A stretch of DNA of 64,000 bases from Streptomyces griseomycini (lineage in GTDB: Bacteria > Actinomycetota > Actinomycetes > Streptomycetales > Streptomycetaceae): positions 522,069-586,068 of the forward strand of contig NZ_JACHJI010000005.1 in NCBI RefSeq assembly GCF_014203535.1, written 5' to 3'. The position numbers and the translations under genes were made by a program. This document shows, one piece after another, positions 45,394 to 54,908 of the stretch; position 1 is the stretch's first letter; the number at the start of each line of letters is the position of its first letter. Under the pieces are notes generated by a model that was not told where the DNA came from, did no database searches, and worked only from the letters and a program-made list of their open reading frames with translations.

Positions 45394-46299
45394 GTGAGCA
45401 GACCGAGCAGCACAGCACGCACGGCACGGCGCGCCACGAAGGCGTGGCTGATCGGGTCGATGGCGCTGGTGGCAGGGCTCATGACGCCCGCGTACGCCGG
45501 ACCTGCGAACGTCGGGCCTGCCGCCGCCGAGGAACCCCTGAAGCCGATCGCCAACCGATTCATGACATGGAACACGAACGGACAGGGCCTCGGCACGCCG
45601 AAGGCGATCGCGAAACAGATCAAGCACTTCCTGCCACAGGTGGCCGCGTTGCAGGAGTCCTGCCTGAACGAAGTGCGTGAGGCCGTTCGGCAACTCAACG
45701 AAGCGGGGCTCAAGTACGAGTACCGGAGTGGACTGGCCGCCCTGAACGCCGGGTGCCCGGGCCGGCTGGGCACCGCGATCATCTACGCCAAGGGCACCAC
45801 GGTCAGGGCGCACAACAAGAAGGGCTACAGCGACGACGAGGGGTGGACGGAGGCGCGTGGCATGCAGTCCTTCACCACGAAGCTCAACGGCCAGTGGATC
45901 CGGGTGTTCAACACGCACCTCAGTGCACCGGGCCACGAGGAACTGCGGAAGTTGCAGGCTGGAGAACTGGCGGCCGCCACGCGACCGCACCCTCGCGCAC
46001 TCGTTCTCGGTGACTTCAACACCCGGCCGCACGTCACGAAAGTCATGGACCCGATCTGGAAGGCCGGGTTCAAGGACGTCGACCAGTTCTGTGGGCCGGT
46101 CAAGGATCCCCGGTGCAACAAGACCCTCCCGAGGACCGGACCCGGGTTCCCCACCGAGGCGGCCAAGTTCGACTACATCCTCGGCCGGGGCGTGAACTTC
46201 CGTAGCTGCAGGCTGCATACGCCCACCGAGGACCACCGGATCGTGGTCAGCGACCTCACCGTGAACGATGTTCCCCGGCCGGCGTGCACCGTGACCTGA
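45394..46299 (+). CDS. Secreted endonuclease/exonuclease/phosphatase-fold protein
   Basis: 301 residues. The signal peptide (RRATKAWLIGSMALVAGLMT, cleavage after AYA) directs it outside. The DNase I-like fold shows all catalytic landmarks: NRFMTWNTNGQG (Asn), QVAALQESCL (Glu), RVFNTHLSAPGHEEL (His), ALVLGDFNTRPH (Asp, Asn), KFDYILGRGV and EDHRIVVSDL (Asp-His). Substrates may be extracellular DNA, RNA or phosphoesters. GTG 45394 has AGGAG eight bases upstream. It is monocistronic. Confidence 0.88.
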   Translation: MSRPSSTARTARRATKAWLIGSMALVAGLMTPAYAGPANVGPAAAEEPLKPIANRFMTWNTNGQGLGTPKAIAKQIKHFLPQVAALQESCLNEVREAVRQLNEAGLKYEYRSGLAALNAGCPGRLGTAIIYAKGTTVRAHNKKGYSDDEGWTEARGMQSFTTKLNGQWIRVFNTHLSAPGHEELRKLQAGELAAATRPHPRALVLGDFNTRPHVTKVMDPIWKAGFKDVDQFCGPVKDPRCNKTLPRTGPGFPTEAAKFDYILGRGVNFRSCRLHTPTEDHRIVVSDLTVNDVPRPACTVT

Positions 46300-46466
46300 C
46301 GGAGGTGGACGGGGCAGGGCGGCCTGGTTTCCCGTCCGCCCTGAATCCTGTCACCCGTACGCGGGCCGCCCCGCCCGTCGCCGTACGCAGGGTGGGGTCT
46401 GTGCGATCCACGGCGGTATCGACCGCCTCGATGTCGGCACGGGTGCGGCGGGGACAGCCTCCGGCC

Positions 46467-46933
46467 GTGCCGAACTTCGAGATCACACCGATAGGTACAG
46501 TCCTGAACAATCGGACGGACGTCCAGCACACGGATAACGGGGGTGCTGTCCGCAGCACGACCACCACCGACGAGCGTTTCGGCGAGACCTGTCTCCAGGG
46601 TCTGGAGGGGTGCTCCCACGTGGAGGTCCTCTTCATCTTCGACCAGTTCCCGAAAGACGACGACTACCGTGGACCCCGCCCCTACCGCGGCCGCTCCGGC
46701 CTCCCACCCGGCGGCGTCTTCGCCGGACGTGGCCCCCGTAGACCGAACCACATCGGAGTGACGTCCTGCGCCATCAGGTCCGTTCACGGCCGCGAACTGA
46801 CGGTGATGGGCCTCGACGCGGCCTCAGGGCCCCGGTCGTCGACCTGAAGCCGGTGGTGGAGGAGTTCCCTCTGGTGAACATCAAGCAACCAGAACGGGTC
46901 AGCCGTCTGATGTCAGAGTACTTTCAGCCGTAA
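46467..46933 (+). pseudogene. trmO: tRNA-t6A37 methyltransferase TrmO, frameshifted near its end
   Basis: The frame from GTG 46467 reads NFEITPIGTVLNNRTDVQHT, TCLQGLEGCSHVEVLFIFDQ, GVFAGRGPRRPNHIGVTSCA and GRELTVMGLDAASG: the TsaA/TrmO fold in correct order. At about 46830 the frame is lost; the true C-terminus (VVDLKPVVEEFPLVNIKQPE; RVSRLMSEYFQP) follows in another frame up to TAA 46931. TrmO methylates N6-threonylcarbamoyladenosine in tRNA. Earlier substitutions of conserved positions suggest a relaxed copy. Confidence 0.75.
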
Positions 46934-46946
46934 GACGCGGCGGTAA

Positions 46947-47235
46947 GGATGACCGTTGTCAGCGCAGCACGGTCATCACACCACCGCCGGCCGCTGCCCT
47001 GCACCCGCAGCCGACGCCAGGCCGTCACGCCGGAACAGCCCACGACCTCGGCCGGCACGTCGCGCCAGGCGACGCCGGTCCGCAGCACGTACATGATGCC
47101 GACGAGAGCCGCCCTGCCCGGAACGCGCAGTCGCCCGGGATGGCGGTGGCGTCGTTCGGGAGGAGGCGGCAGCACCAGGGCCACCCGCTCCCACAGGTCG
47201 TCCGGAACAAGATCAGCGCGCCCCCGGACACCCTC
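46947..47235 (-). mobile_element. N-terminal part of an IS5-family transposase
   Basis: VPDDLWERVALVLPPPPERR, HPGRLRVPGRAALVGIMYVL and RTGVAWRDVPAEVVGCSGVT are the conserved start (DUF4096-like helix-turn-helix) of IS5 elements. After WRRLR the frame is lost, and the catalytic domain is absent. It lies directly behind the trmO remnant on the opposite strand. Confidence 0.7.
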
Positions 47236-47302
47236 CAGACCAAGATCGCCGAGCGCAGGACCCACAGTTCAACGCCCAGAAACGGCCAGGAGGAGCGTTG
47301 GA

Positions 47303-47770
47303 TCAGATTTCTCGCCGGTTGGCCGGCCAGGGGATCTCCCGGAGAACGTCCTCAGGAGTCGGTACCGCGTCCGGGAAGTGCTGGCGGATCTCCCGGACCA
47401 CCGAGGCGTCCGCGGTGCAGAGGTCCCAACTCGTGCTGTCGAACTCCCGCAGCACCACCTTCAGCTCATGGTCCGCGTACCCCGCGAAGTCCGCGTCAAC
47501 GAACTGAAGGTCCGGCGCGACCAGGGCCAGTAGCTCCAGGGTGCCGATCCCGGTACCGGAGGAAGCCTTCTCGATTTCGGCAAGCCTGGTGACCAGTCGA
47601 GCGCCGTCGATCCGCACCTTCCAAGTGAGGCCGAGCCCAAAGCTCCCGAGGCGCACGAGGAGTTCCGCCAGCGTGACGTAGTACCGATCGGAGGCGCGGT
47701 TCTGCCCAGGAAGACGGTCACGCCAGGCCGCGAACGTGATCGACTGGAATGCGCCGGGAAGTCCTGCCAT
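47303..47770 (-). CDS. Hypothetical soluble protein
   Basis: 155 residues with normal codon use and a GGAG nine bases before the ATG. It starts MAGLPGAFQSITFAAWRDRL and has a hydrophobic core pattern of alternating strands and helices (YYVTLAELLVRLGSFGLGLT; GIGTLELLALVAPDLQFVDA; ELKVVLREFDSTSWDLC). No membrane segment or known motif is present. Orphan proteins of this size often serve as immunity factors, but I see no partner. Confidence 0.6.
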   Translation of the reverse strand: MAGLPGAFQSITFAAWRDRLPGQNRASDRYYVTLAELLVRLGSFGLGLTWKVRIDGARLVTRLAEIEKASSGTGIGTLELLALVAPDLQFVDADFAGYADHELKVVLREFDSTSWDLCTADASVVREIRQHFPDAVPTPEDVLREIPWPANRREI

Positions 47771-47819
47771 CGATGCGGGCTCCGTTCGCTTGCGGGGCTC
47801 AGCGTGCTCTCACAGCATG

Positions 47820-48117
47820 ATCTCCCTCGACCGCAGCTGCGGATCATTTCGAAACCGTCAGTCAGCTGCTTCAGCAGCTGCCGTTCCTCTCCCGTGAGAC
47901 CGGAGTTCGGTTCACGGAGCCGCGAGGAAGCCAGGGTCTGCCGCTGCCCGCGGACGTCCGTCGGGCGTCGGCCACGGCAGCGGACCCCCACGGAGCTGTC
48001 CGCCACGTCCGGTCGGCCGGGACGCGGATGGAGCCGGGCGGTGGTGCCCTGGTGGGCCGACAGCTCCGGGAACAGCGCCTCGACATCGAGCGGGCGCGGC
48101 GGTGTGGTCCTCGACAT
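47820..48117 (-). pseudogene. N-terminal remnant of a DUF1963-like protein
   Basis: From ATG 48117 the frame reads MSRTTPPRPLDVEALFPELS and TTARLHPRPGRPDVADSSVG. After a frameshift the conserved G-PLPWP tract follows, and later GLTGEERQLLKQLTDGFEMI. The order SSVGGPLxWP is typical of YwqG/DUF1963-like streptomycete proteins. Most of the domain is missing. Confidence 0.45.
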
Positions 48118-48132
48118 GCAGGTGACCTTGAA

Positions 48133-48174
48133 CAGCCGCCAGCCGCCAGCCGCCAGCCGCCAGCCGCCAGCCGC
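48133..48174. repeat. Heptanucleotide tandem repeat, six copies of CAGCCGC
   Basis: Six perfect CAGCCGC units run from 48133 to 48174. They lie 16-57 bases upstream of the ATG of the DUF1963-like remnant. A 7-bp unit would change frame or spacing with each gain or loss. The region 48175-48645 beyond it has no supported gene. Confidence 0.85.
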
Positions 48175-48645
48175 CACGCCCCAGCACCCCTGAGGGCAAC
48201 CGCTTCACATCCGTGCTGTCGAAACCCGCGAACGCTTCGATCCGCACGCGGGCGTTGACTGTCTCCCAAATCGGCGCACAACTGCTGCCCGTACTCGAGT
48301 TCCGGCACACATCCCGTCAACGATCTCGAATCCGGCCTCACCGGACCCCGGTGACGCATGCTCCGTGCAGCCCACATGAGGCGCGCCTCCTGCCGGCGAG
48401 AACCACCAAGACCATTCACGGAGCATGTGCCAGAACCGCAGCTGTGAAGTCACTTGTCGATGGGTTCGGAAGACACCCCGGTCTTTGGCCAGGTGGTGTT
48501 GGTGAGTTCGGGAGGCGCCGGGCTCTTGCCAGGGCCGAATCGGGAGGCTCTCGGTGAAACGTGCCAGTCGTGCCGCAGATGTCGAAGGGCGAGCCGTACG
48601 CAGCGATCCGGCGTGGCCACGTCCCGCGAGGCGACCGGTCGTGCC

Positions 48646-49263
48646 CTACTCGCTCAGCCCCACGAGTCCCCAACCTCGCCGGGCGGCTTCGGAAAGGACG
48701 CGGCCCCAGCCGTCCAGCAGGTCGGTGAACTCGTCGAAGTCGCGGACCCAGCCCTCGGGCACGGCGGCATGCTCGTCGAACGCCCCACGCAACCCGTCGA
48801 GCCAGGTCCGTACCTCCTCCCACGTCGCTGACAGTTCCCGCACGCTGTCCGGCGACCTCGCGAGCAGCACGCCATGGGTGACGGCGGCGTCATCGCAGAA
48901 GAAGCCCTGATCCACATGCTCCGCATCACCGTCCAGCCCTCCCCAGATCAGCGCGAGCAGCAAGGTGTCCAACCTGGCCCGCACCAGCGGGTCGGCATGG
49001 TCGCGTACGGCCTCCCACCGCTCTCCAGCCCAGAAGTGCGCCTTGAACGAACCGAGGGTTCCTTGGAACTCGTAGACGGCGAAGGAGGAGTTGCTGGGCC
49101 CTCGTGGCCGTTCCCAGTCGCCTTCGACCACCGGCGCGTCGTGATCCCACAGCCCGCTCTCGTCGGCGTACCAGGCATCCCGCAACCGCGACAGCCTCTC
49201 GCCGGGCGGAACCTCACCCAGCCATGACCAGTCGGCGATTATCACGGTGATGTCCAGCCCCAT
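48646..49263 (-). CDS. Hypothetical protein
   Basis: 205 residues, acidic and Trp-rich. It begins MGLDITVIIADWSWLGEVPP and includes SNSSFAVYEFQGTLGSFKAH, LDTLLLALIWGGLDGDAEHV and GWVRDFDEFTDLLDGWGRVL. There is no signal peptide or membrane helix. It resembles unnamed streptomycete proteins of this length; I cannot assign a function. The ATG at 49263 fits the conserved start. Nothing is supported between 49264 and 49577. Confidence 0.65.
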   Translation of the reverse strand: MGLDITVIIADWSWLGEVPPGERLSRLRDAWYADESGLWDHDAPVVEGDWERPRGPSNSSFAVYEFQGTLGSFKAHFWAGERWEAVRDHADPLVRARLDTLLLALIWGGLDGDAEHVDQGFFCDDAAVTHGVLLARSPDSVRELSATWEEVRTWLDGLRGAFDEHAAVPEGWVRDFDEFTDLLDGWGRVLSEAARRGWGLVGLSE

Positions 49264-49577
49264 GCCCGGGAGAGTACCGACCTCCCGTACTGCCAGGCGC
49301 CGGTACCGGAGCACGCCTCGGACGCCTGTCGGCGACTGCGAACGGACAGCCCGGAGCCCTCTTCCCTCGTGATCCTGACCGCTGGACGACAACGGTGCCC
49401 GTACCGTCTGCCCGGCCGCCCCTGCAGACGTGACTGTCGCTGGCGGCGCGGCCGGCCCATACGGCGTACCCGCCAGTCACCTCCATGAGGGGTGCCGTCC
49501 CCTCTCGTCGGCAGCCCGGGTTGGGCTGATCACCAACTGTCGTCGGAACCCGTCAACAGACGCTGTCCGTGGACATC

Positions 49578-49800
49578 AACGAAGCCACCTGTCCACGGTC
49601 GTCGTCCGTTTCCTCTTCCGCAGGTGCCGGCCGACGACGCGGTTGATCCGCACCAGCCGGGCCGGGCGCTTGCGGTTGATCCTGCGCCCTCTCGCCCGCA
49701 GCTCGGCATGGACGCGCGAGGCACCGTAGGCGCCATGGTGCTCGGCGTGGTGCAGGAGGTACGAGCCGAACGGGCGGTGATGGCCCTGTCCACTATGAGC
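49578..49800 (-). mobile_element. IS3-family OrfB fragment
   Basis: The minus strand encodes HGAYGASRVHAELRARGRRI, NRKRPARLVRINRVVGRHLR and KRKRTTTVDRWL. This is the HTH_21 region that precedes the DDE domain in IS3 transposases (YGxPRVxAELR, xxKRVxRLMR). The catalytic domain is absent. Confidence 0.7.
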
Positions 49801-50327
49801 GTCCCCACCGCCGGAGACGTACGGGACGGCGAGGAACGCTCCCTTCCGGCCGCCGGGGTGATGCCCGGTGACCTGGCCTGGTGACCGAGGGCCCGGCCGC
49901 TACGACCAGCGTCACCCACCACATGGCCACCCTCTTCCCCCAGGCCGTGCCCCATCAAGCCCCCGTCCAGCGGAAGACGCTGCTTCGACGGCTCTCCCTG
50001 GCCCCGCGCCTTCACGAGGCAGGCTGTCCGGCAGACGGTCGGAAAAGCAGAAAGCGCCTCCGGGCGGCAAGAACGAGGATCGTCGAGGTCCTTGTTCCCG
50101 CTGGGACCAGAGGCGCTGACAGGCATCGGCCGGGAGAGCTTGCTGGGTGCGGCTCTGGCTCGGTGCGGCCTGAAGGCGGCACAGGCATCCGGGGGAGGGG
50201 CGCAGGGTCCCCTCGGGGCGGGGGCCGTTCCGCGACAGGCCGGGGACGGTCGGCCCTCACCGTCGGCCGCCGCACTCGTGAAGGATGGAAGACCGCACCG
50301 GACGACACACGGAAAGACGACCGGCTG
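49801..50327. other. Leader region of the PPOX-fold gene, no supported gene
   Basis: Only GC-rich chance frames are present. The right end holds the GGGGACGGTCGGCCCT motif at 50242-50257 described separately. Confidence 0.4.
50242..50257. promoter_or_regulatory. DosR-like motif upstream of the PPOX-fold gene
   Basis: GGGGACGGTCGGCCCT is almost identical to GGGGACGGTCGGCCTT at 52063, upstream of the CBS-BON gene. It resembles the mycobacterial DosR core GGGACTTNNGNCCCT. It lies 70 bases before ATG 50328. Confidence 0.45.
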
Positions 50328-50768
50328 ATGTACCGCAACGACGGATTCCGCGAACTGAACCGGCAGGAGAGCCTGCGCCGCCTGGCCGAGGCGACCGTGG
50401 GCCGCATCGTGCACACGCGCGACGCTCTGCCCGCCGTCCTGCCGGTCAACTTCCTCCTGGAGGAGAGCGGTGCCGTGCTGCTGCGCACGTCGGCCTCCTC
50501 GGAGCTGGTTCGCGCCGTCGACGGTGCCGTGGTCGCCTTCGAGGCCGACGAGGTCGACGTCGCGGCGCATTCCGGCTGGAGCGTCGTCGTCACCGGCCCC
50601 GCCTCGGTGGTGTCCGACCCCGACGAGCACGAGCGCCTGGTCCGCACCGGGCCCCGGTCCTGGGTGCCCTGGCCCGTGGAGGTCTTCTTGCGGATCGAAC
50701 CGGAACTGGTCACCGGCCGGGAACTGGTCGGCGGGCGCACCCTTTACGGAATCGACCCGCCGCCGTGA
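50328..50768 (+). CDS. PPOX-fold (pyridoxamine 5'-phosphate oxidase-like) flavin/F420-binding protein
   Basis: 146 residues. The split-barrel fold is indicated by LRRLAEATVGRIVHTRDALP, AVLPVNFLLEESGAVLLRTS, AVDGAVVAFEADEVDVAAHS and GWSVVVTGPASVVSDPDEHE. Proteins of this kind bind FMN or F420 and are common in actinobacterial dormancy regulons. The ATG at 50328 is the family start (FRELNRQESLRRLA). A damaged paralogue lies at 51326-51740. Confidence 0.82.
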   Translation: MYRNDGFRELNRQESLRRLAEATVGRIVHTRDALPAVLPVNFLLEESGAVLLRTSASSELVRAVDGAVVAFEADEVDVAAHSGWSVVVTGPASVVSDPDEHERLVRTGPRSWVPWPVEVFLRIEPELVTGRELVGGRTLYGIDPPP

Positions 50769-51325
50769 GCCGTCGCGTGCGCCGCTGGGACGGCGGGGGC
50801 CTCGACTGCTTCTGGACCTGGGCCGGGCTGCTGCTCGGATCGACCAGCCGATGACCGGCCGTACGGACGCGTGGACGCCGCACGACGCGGGAGCCGTCCC
50901 CGCCGGTGGCTGTCGACGCCTACGGGGCGGCGTGGGCGCCCGTGCCGGCGCTGATGGATGGCACCTCCGCCGGTACAGCCCCCGTCGTGCTCGGCGTCCG
51001 CCGCCACGGCAGCCTGCCCCGACGTCGGCACCCGGCCCCGCGCACACGACTGCGTGCCCACCACCAGGTGATCGTCGTACCCGGAGGGCTGAGACGCTCC
51101 GCTCAGCGAGCTGGTGCGGGCCATGTCCCGCCGGACCAGGCAGCCGACCTTCCGGACTCGGAGAAGAGGGTTGTCGGTGTCGTCTCCGAAGCCGGCCTGC
51201 TGTGCGGGAAGGAGGATCGGAACCGCGGCATACGGCCCGCTGCGGGCGTCTGCTGCCGGGCAGGGGACGGCAGTAGGGCCGACCGGCCCTACTCGCCGCA
51301 GGACGGCCGCGCCGATGACGGCCTG
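50769..51325. other. Spacer before the PPOX pseudogene, no supported gene
   Basis: Frames are open but without motifs. At its right end lies the palindrome at 51273-51292. Confidence 0.4.
51273..51292. promoter_or_regulatory. Perfect palindrome related to the DosR-like motif
   Basis: GTAGGGCCGACCGGCCCTAC has 8-bp inverted arms. On the opposite strand its core reads GGGCCGGTCGGCCC, close to GGGACGGTCGGCCC of the other two sites. It lies 33 bases upstream of the PPOX pseudogene start. Confidence 0.5.
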
Positions 51326-51740
51326 ATGCCCGAGAACGACGTCTTTCGCATTCCCGACCGGCAGGAGTGCCTTCGCCCGTTGGCCAAGGCGCCGGTCGGC
51401 CGGGTCGTCTACACCCGGCAGGCGCTGCCCGCGGTCCTCCCGGTCAGCTTCTCCCCGGGCGAGGACGTCTCCGTCCTGCCGTACCGCGGCCGGCTCCGAT
51501 CACGTACGCGCCATCGACGAGGTCGTGGTCGAGGTGGACGAGTTCACCGCGGTGGCCCAGTCCGGCTGGAGCGTGATCGTCACCGTCCGGGCCTCCGTGG
51601 TGGCCGATGCCGCGGAGCACGAACGACTCTCGTGGACCGGCTCGCATTCCTGGATGCCCGTACGTGACGGGGGCTTCGTACGCATCGGGTCCGAGCCGGT
51701 CGCCGGACGCGAGATCACGGGCGTCCGCACCACGCGGTGA
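51326..51740 (+). pseudogene. PPOX-fold paralogue with one frameshift
   Basis: The first frame reads MPENDVFRIPDRQECLRPLA, RVVYTRQALPAVLPVSFSPG and stops matching near 51490. The second frame continues VVVEVDEFTAVAQSGWSVIV, TVRASVVADAAEHERLSWTG and GREITGVRTTR. It follows the intact 50328 protein along its whole length, so it is a duplicated and then broken gene. Confidence 0.75.
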
Positions 51741-52228
51741 GCCGCATCCGGTGCGGCCGCGCACGGCCGCCCTCGAGGCCGTAGCCGAACCGGATCAGCA
51801 GCTGCAGGCGGCAGCGCTGGCGTGATCAGCCCGTCGCCGCCCGCAGGTTCGTCCGTACGGCATCGAACCGAGCGTCGCCCATGACGAGGCGGTCGTCGGC
51901 TCCGGAACTGGTGAGGTCGCACGGTCGGGACATCGTGCATCCGCGGCTCGATGAAGCTGAGTGAGCGGCCAGAAGAGTGAACGATCGTCCCGGTGACAGG
52001 CGCGAGGGCCGGGTGCCCCGGTGCCGGCAGCATCTCGCCGCGTGGCCGTGTCCCCTGGTCCTGGGGACGGTCGGCCTTCCCTGCCAGGCCGAACGTCACT
52101 GGTCGCCCGAGTGGCGCGGTGTTGTCATGGGGAGGGAGGACGGCGTGTACGAGTCGACGCACCGGACGTCGTCCGCCCGGGCGGTCCGACCGCGGCCGCC
52201 CCGCCGCGATGCGGAGGAGACCGTTGCC
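51741..52228. other. Spacer with leader of the CBS-BON gene
   Basis: No family is recognised here. The DosR-like motif GGGGACGGTCGGCCTT lies at 52063-52078. The CBS-BON frame is open up to 51977 but lacks similarity there. Confidence 0.4.
52063..52078. promoter_or_regulatory. DosR-like motif upstream of the CBS-BON gene
   Basis: GGGGACGGTCGGCCTT differs by one base from the 50242 site. It lies 150 bases before the chosen ATG and about 50 bases before an alternative upstream ATG near 52127. Confidence 0.4.
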
Positions 52229-52873
52229 ATGCTGCACCGCCGCACGGTCGGAGACGTGATGACCGAGGAGGTCGTCACCCTCCGCCCCACCACACCACTC
52301 CAGGAGGTCGCCGCCCTGCTGGACGCGAACGACATCGTCGCGGCACCGGTCGTCGACGACGAGGGCGCCCTTGTCGGCGTCGTGTCCGCGTCCGACGTGC
52401 TGCGGCACGAGACCGGTACGCCTGATCCCCAGGGACAGGACGGGACCGACGAGCAGGCCTGGAGCAAGGCCCGGGCACGGACCGCAGGCGCGCTCATGAG
52501 CAGCCCCGTCTTCACCGCCCGCGCCGACTGGACGATTCCCCGGGCCGCGCGGGAACTCCGCAGGCGGCACGTGAAGCAGCTGCCGGTGGTCAGTGACGAG
52601 GGGCTCCTCACCGGCATCGTGACCCGCAGCGACCTGCTCGACGCCTTCATCCGCTCGGACGCCGAGATCCGCGGTGAGGTCGAGCAGGACGTCCTGGGGC
52701 GCATCCTCGGCCTGGAGGAGGGCACTGTCGCCGTCGAGGTCCAGGGCGGTGTCGTCACCCTTCGGGGGCACGTCCCGGGGCCGCGTCTCGTCCCGGTGGT
52801 CGTGGGCCTCTGCCAGGGTGTCGACGGTGTCGTCGCCGTGGACGCCCACCTCTCCGTCGGCCGGTCGGGCTAG
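52229..52873 (+). CDS. CBS-pair protein with C-terminal BON domain
   Basis: 214 residues. CBS one: TVGDVMTEEVVTLRPTTPLQ and AAPVVDDEGALVGVVSASDV. CBS two: TAGALMSSPVFTARADWTIP and KQLPVVSDEGLLTGIVTRSD. BON domain: GLEEGTVAVEVQGGVVTLRG and VDGVVAVDAHLSV. CBS pairs bind adenine nucleotides and sense energy state. CBS-BON proteins are typical of hypoxia/dormancy gene sets in actinobacteria. GGAGGAG lies ten bases before the ATG. Confidence 0.86.
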   Translation: MLHRRTVGDVMTEEVVTLRPTTPLQEVAALLDANDIVAAPVVDDEGALVGVVSASDVLRHETGTPDPQGQDGTDEQAWSKARARTAGALMSSPVFTARADWTIPRAARELRRRHVKQLPVVSDEGLLTGIVTRSDLLDAFIRSDAEIRGEVEQDVLGRILGLEEGTVAVEVQGGVVTLRGHVPGPRLVPVVVGLCQGVDGVVAVDAHLSVGRSG

Positions 52874-53584
52874 CCACGCGCGGACGACCGGCCGCTCCAC
52901 CGTCGTCAACGGCAACGGGATGGAGGCGCAGGGGGAGTCCTTGATGGAGGTGCGCAAGGGGAACGGTGCCCACTGTCGTGCCGGGTCCGTGTACCAGGCC
53001 GGATGGGTCGATCGGCTTTCTCTGTGAGGACGATCGGGTCGTATGAGTACGGGTGCAACGGGGCCGGACCCGCTGGTCGGGCGCGCGGCCGCAGCGGCCC
53101 CGGCCACCCCTCGGTCCGTACGGGCCATGAGCGCGCCCTGTCTCCGCACGGGTCACCGGTGACCGATGCACGCGACTTGAGCGGGTCGACCCGGTTCGGG
53201 AGCGGCGGGCCTCGAGCGGAATGTCTTCACGTTCCCTGAGACGGCGGATTCGGTGGTGCGCAGAAGACGCGCAGCCTTCCCGAGGGACGGCAGCGTTCCG
53301 TCGGCGGTCGTGGAGGACCCTCCCGAGGTTTTGGACGCCCCACCGGCCGGGGATACCGCGATCGTCCCGGGAACGACGGCGGACCGCCTTGTCACGGAGG
53401 ACGTCATGGAGTCAGCTTCCCTGCCCGGGGATCGGACCGTGTTTCGTATGTCACCCGGCTGGGGCGACCGGCGCGTCCGCCCCGCCTGGGGATGGGCCTG
53501 ACGGCCGTCGGAATGGACCCGCCGGCCCCTGCGTACGCGGCCCCGCCGGCGTGACGCTGATGGCGGGGGAGGCCCTCACGGAAG
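52874..53584. other. Region without a supported gene
   Basis: Short plus-strand frames such as the one ending at 53501 (DRLVTEDVMESASLPGDRTV) have coding-like composition but no recognisable family or ribosome site. Confidence 0.35.
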
Positions 53585-54371
53585 GTGGATGTCGTGCTTT
53601 CGCCTGTTGTCGCCGGAGTCGATGGTTCCACCGAGAGCCTGGCAGCCGCCGAGTGGGCGGCCCACGAGGCTGTACGCAGCGGACGGCCGCTGCGGCTGCT
53701 GCACGCACGGAACTGGCGCCCGCGCCGGGGCGGAACGGAGGTCGCCCACGCGGCCGAGCGGCACCTGGCGCGGCGCGTCCTGCAGCAGGCCGAGGAGCGC
53801 GTGTGCGCCGCGTGCCCTGAGGTACGGGTGTATGGCGAACAGGTCGAGGGGCCGGCCTCCGTCGCCCCGGTCGAGGCGGCGGGCGACGCCGAGCTGCTGG
53901 TGCTGCGTGCAGGCCGACGCGGAGAGCGAGGACACCGAGAACATCGGCCGACGGGACGTGGTGCTCGGTGTCGATGTCACCGATCCGTGCGACGAGGTGA
54001 TCGAGTTCGCCTTCGAGGCGGCCCGCACGCGTCACAAGCGGCTGAGGGTCCTGAGTGCCTGGAGCGCGCCCGACCCGCTCACCCTGGGCCCCGGCGAAGT
54101 CGGCCTGGTGAGCGATCCGCAGCGGACCGACGAACGGCTCGGTTTCCTTTCCGCCGTGCTCCGGGTGTGGTGCGACAGGTGCCCCGATGCCGAGGTGCTG
54201 GCGACGGTGGTGCGGGGCAAGCCGGCAAGCGCGTTGACGAAGGCGGCGTCCGGAGCGGAACTGCTCGTCGTCGGGCACCGGCTCACCGACCCCCCGAGGA
54301 CGCCGCGTACCGGCCCGGTCCCCCCACCGTGATCCACCACGTCACCTGCCCCGTGGCCGTCGTACCGCACT
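53585..54371 (+). pseudogene. Tandem universal stress protein, frameshifted twice
   Basis: Domain one is in the first frame (VLSPVVAGVDGSTESLAAAE; WAAHEAVRSGRPLRLLHARN; AGDAELLVL). A shift near 53910 leads to domain two (RRDVVLGVDVTDPCDEVIEF; AVLRVWCDRCPDAEVLATVV; SGAELLVVGHR). A last shift gives the usual end VIHHVTCPVAVVPHY. Tandem USPs bind ATP and are major members of hypoxia regulons. GTG 53585 or 53594 (after GGAAGG) would be the start. Confidence 0.78.
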
Positions 54372-54499
54372 ACCGAACCACGGGGGTGGCCCTCACGATC
54401 GGGCCGGTCGTGGCCGGTCTGGGCGGTTCGCGCGAGGACGACACCGAGGTGAACCTGCGCGAGCCGAGCGCACCGCAGTGGTCCGCTGCCGCCCGCTGT

Positions 54500-54895
54500 C
54501 CCTGGTCGTCACCGGCGGGCAGCAGGCGGGCTGCACCCAGTTCTAGACGGTGCTGGGGAAGACCCGTGTTCCGCGGGTCGGCCGCGCGCGGAGCCGGACA
54601 GCATCGTGGCCGACAAGGGCTACAGCAACGGCCCGTGCCGCGACTGTCCTCGATGCCGTGGTACCCGGCGCACGATCGCGGAGAAGGCCGACAGCCGGGC
54701 CGCCCGCCTGCGCAAAGGCTCATGCGGCGGACGGCCACCCGGCTTCGGCGAAGAGCGGCACAAGAAGCGCGACACCGTCGAACGAGCGATCAACCGGCTG
54801 AGGCAGTCCTGCGCCGTGGCCACTCGCCATGACAAGCGCGGCTATGTGTTCCTCGGCACCGTCATCACAGCAGCCCCGGTCATCTGGTTCTCTAC
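54500..54895 (+). mobile_element. C-terminal half of an IS5-family transposase
   Basis: After a degraded start with an internal stop (VTGGQQAGCTQF) the frame reads VADKGYSNGPCRDCPRCRGT (second Asp), RKGSCGGRPPGFGEERHKKR, DTVERAINRLRQSCAVATRH (Glu) and DKRGYVFLGTVITAA. The N-terminal half is missing. It is joined to the end of the USP remnant. Confidence 0.75.
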
Positions 54896-54908
54896 TGATC
54901 GCACAGTC

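Noticed and set aside
48133..48174. The heptamer repeat as a CRISPR array
   Set aside because: There are no spacers and no cas genes. It is a simple tandem repeat.
49530..51047. A 505-codon minus-strand frame
   Set aside because: It is antisense to the PPOX gene and rich in Arg, Pro and Ser. No motif or start was found.
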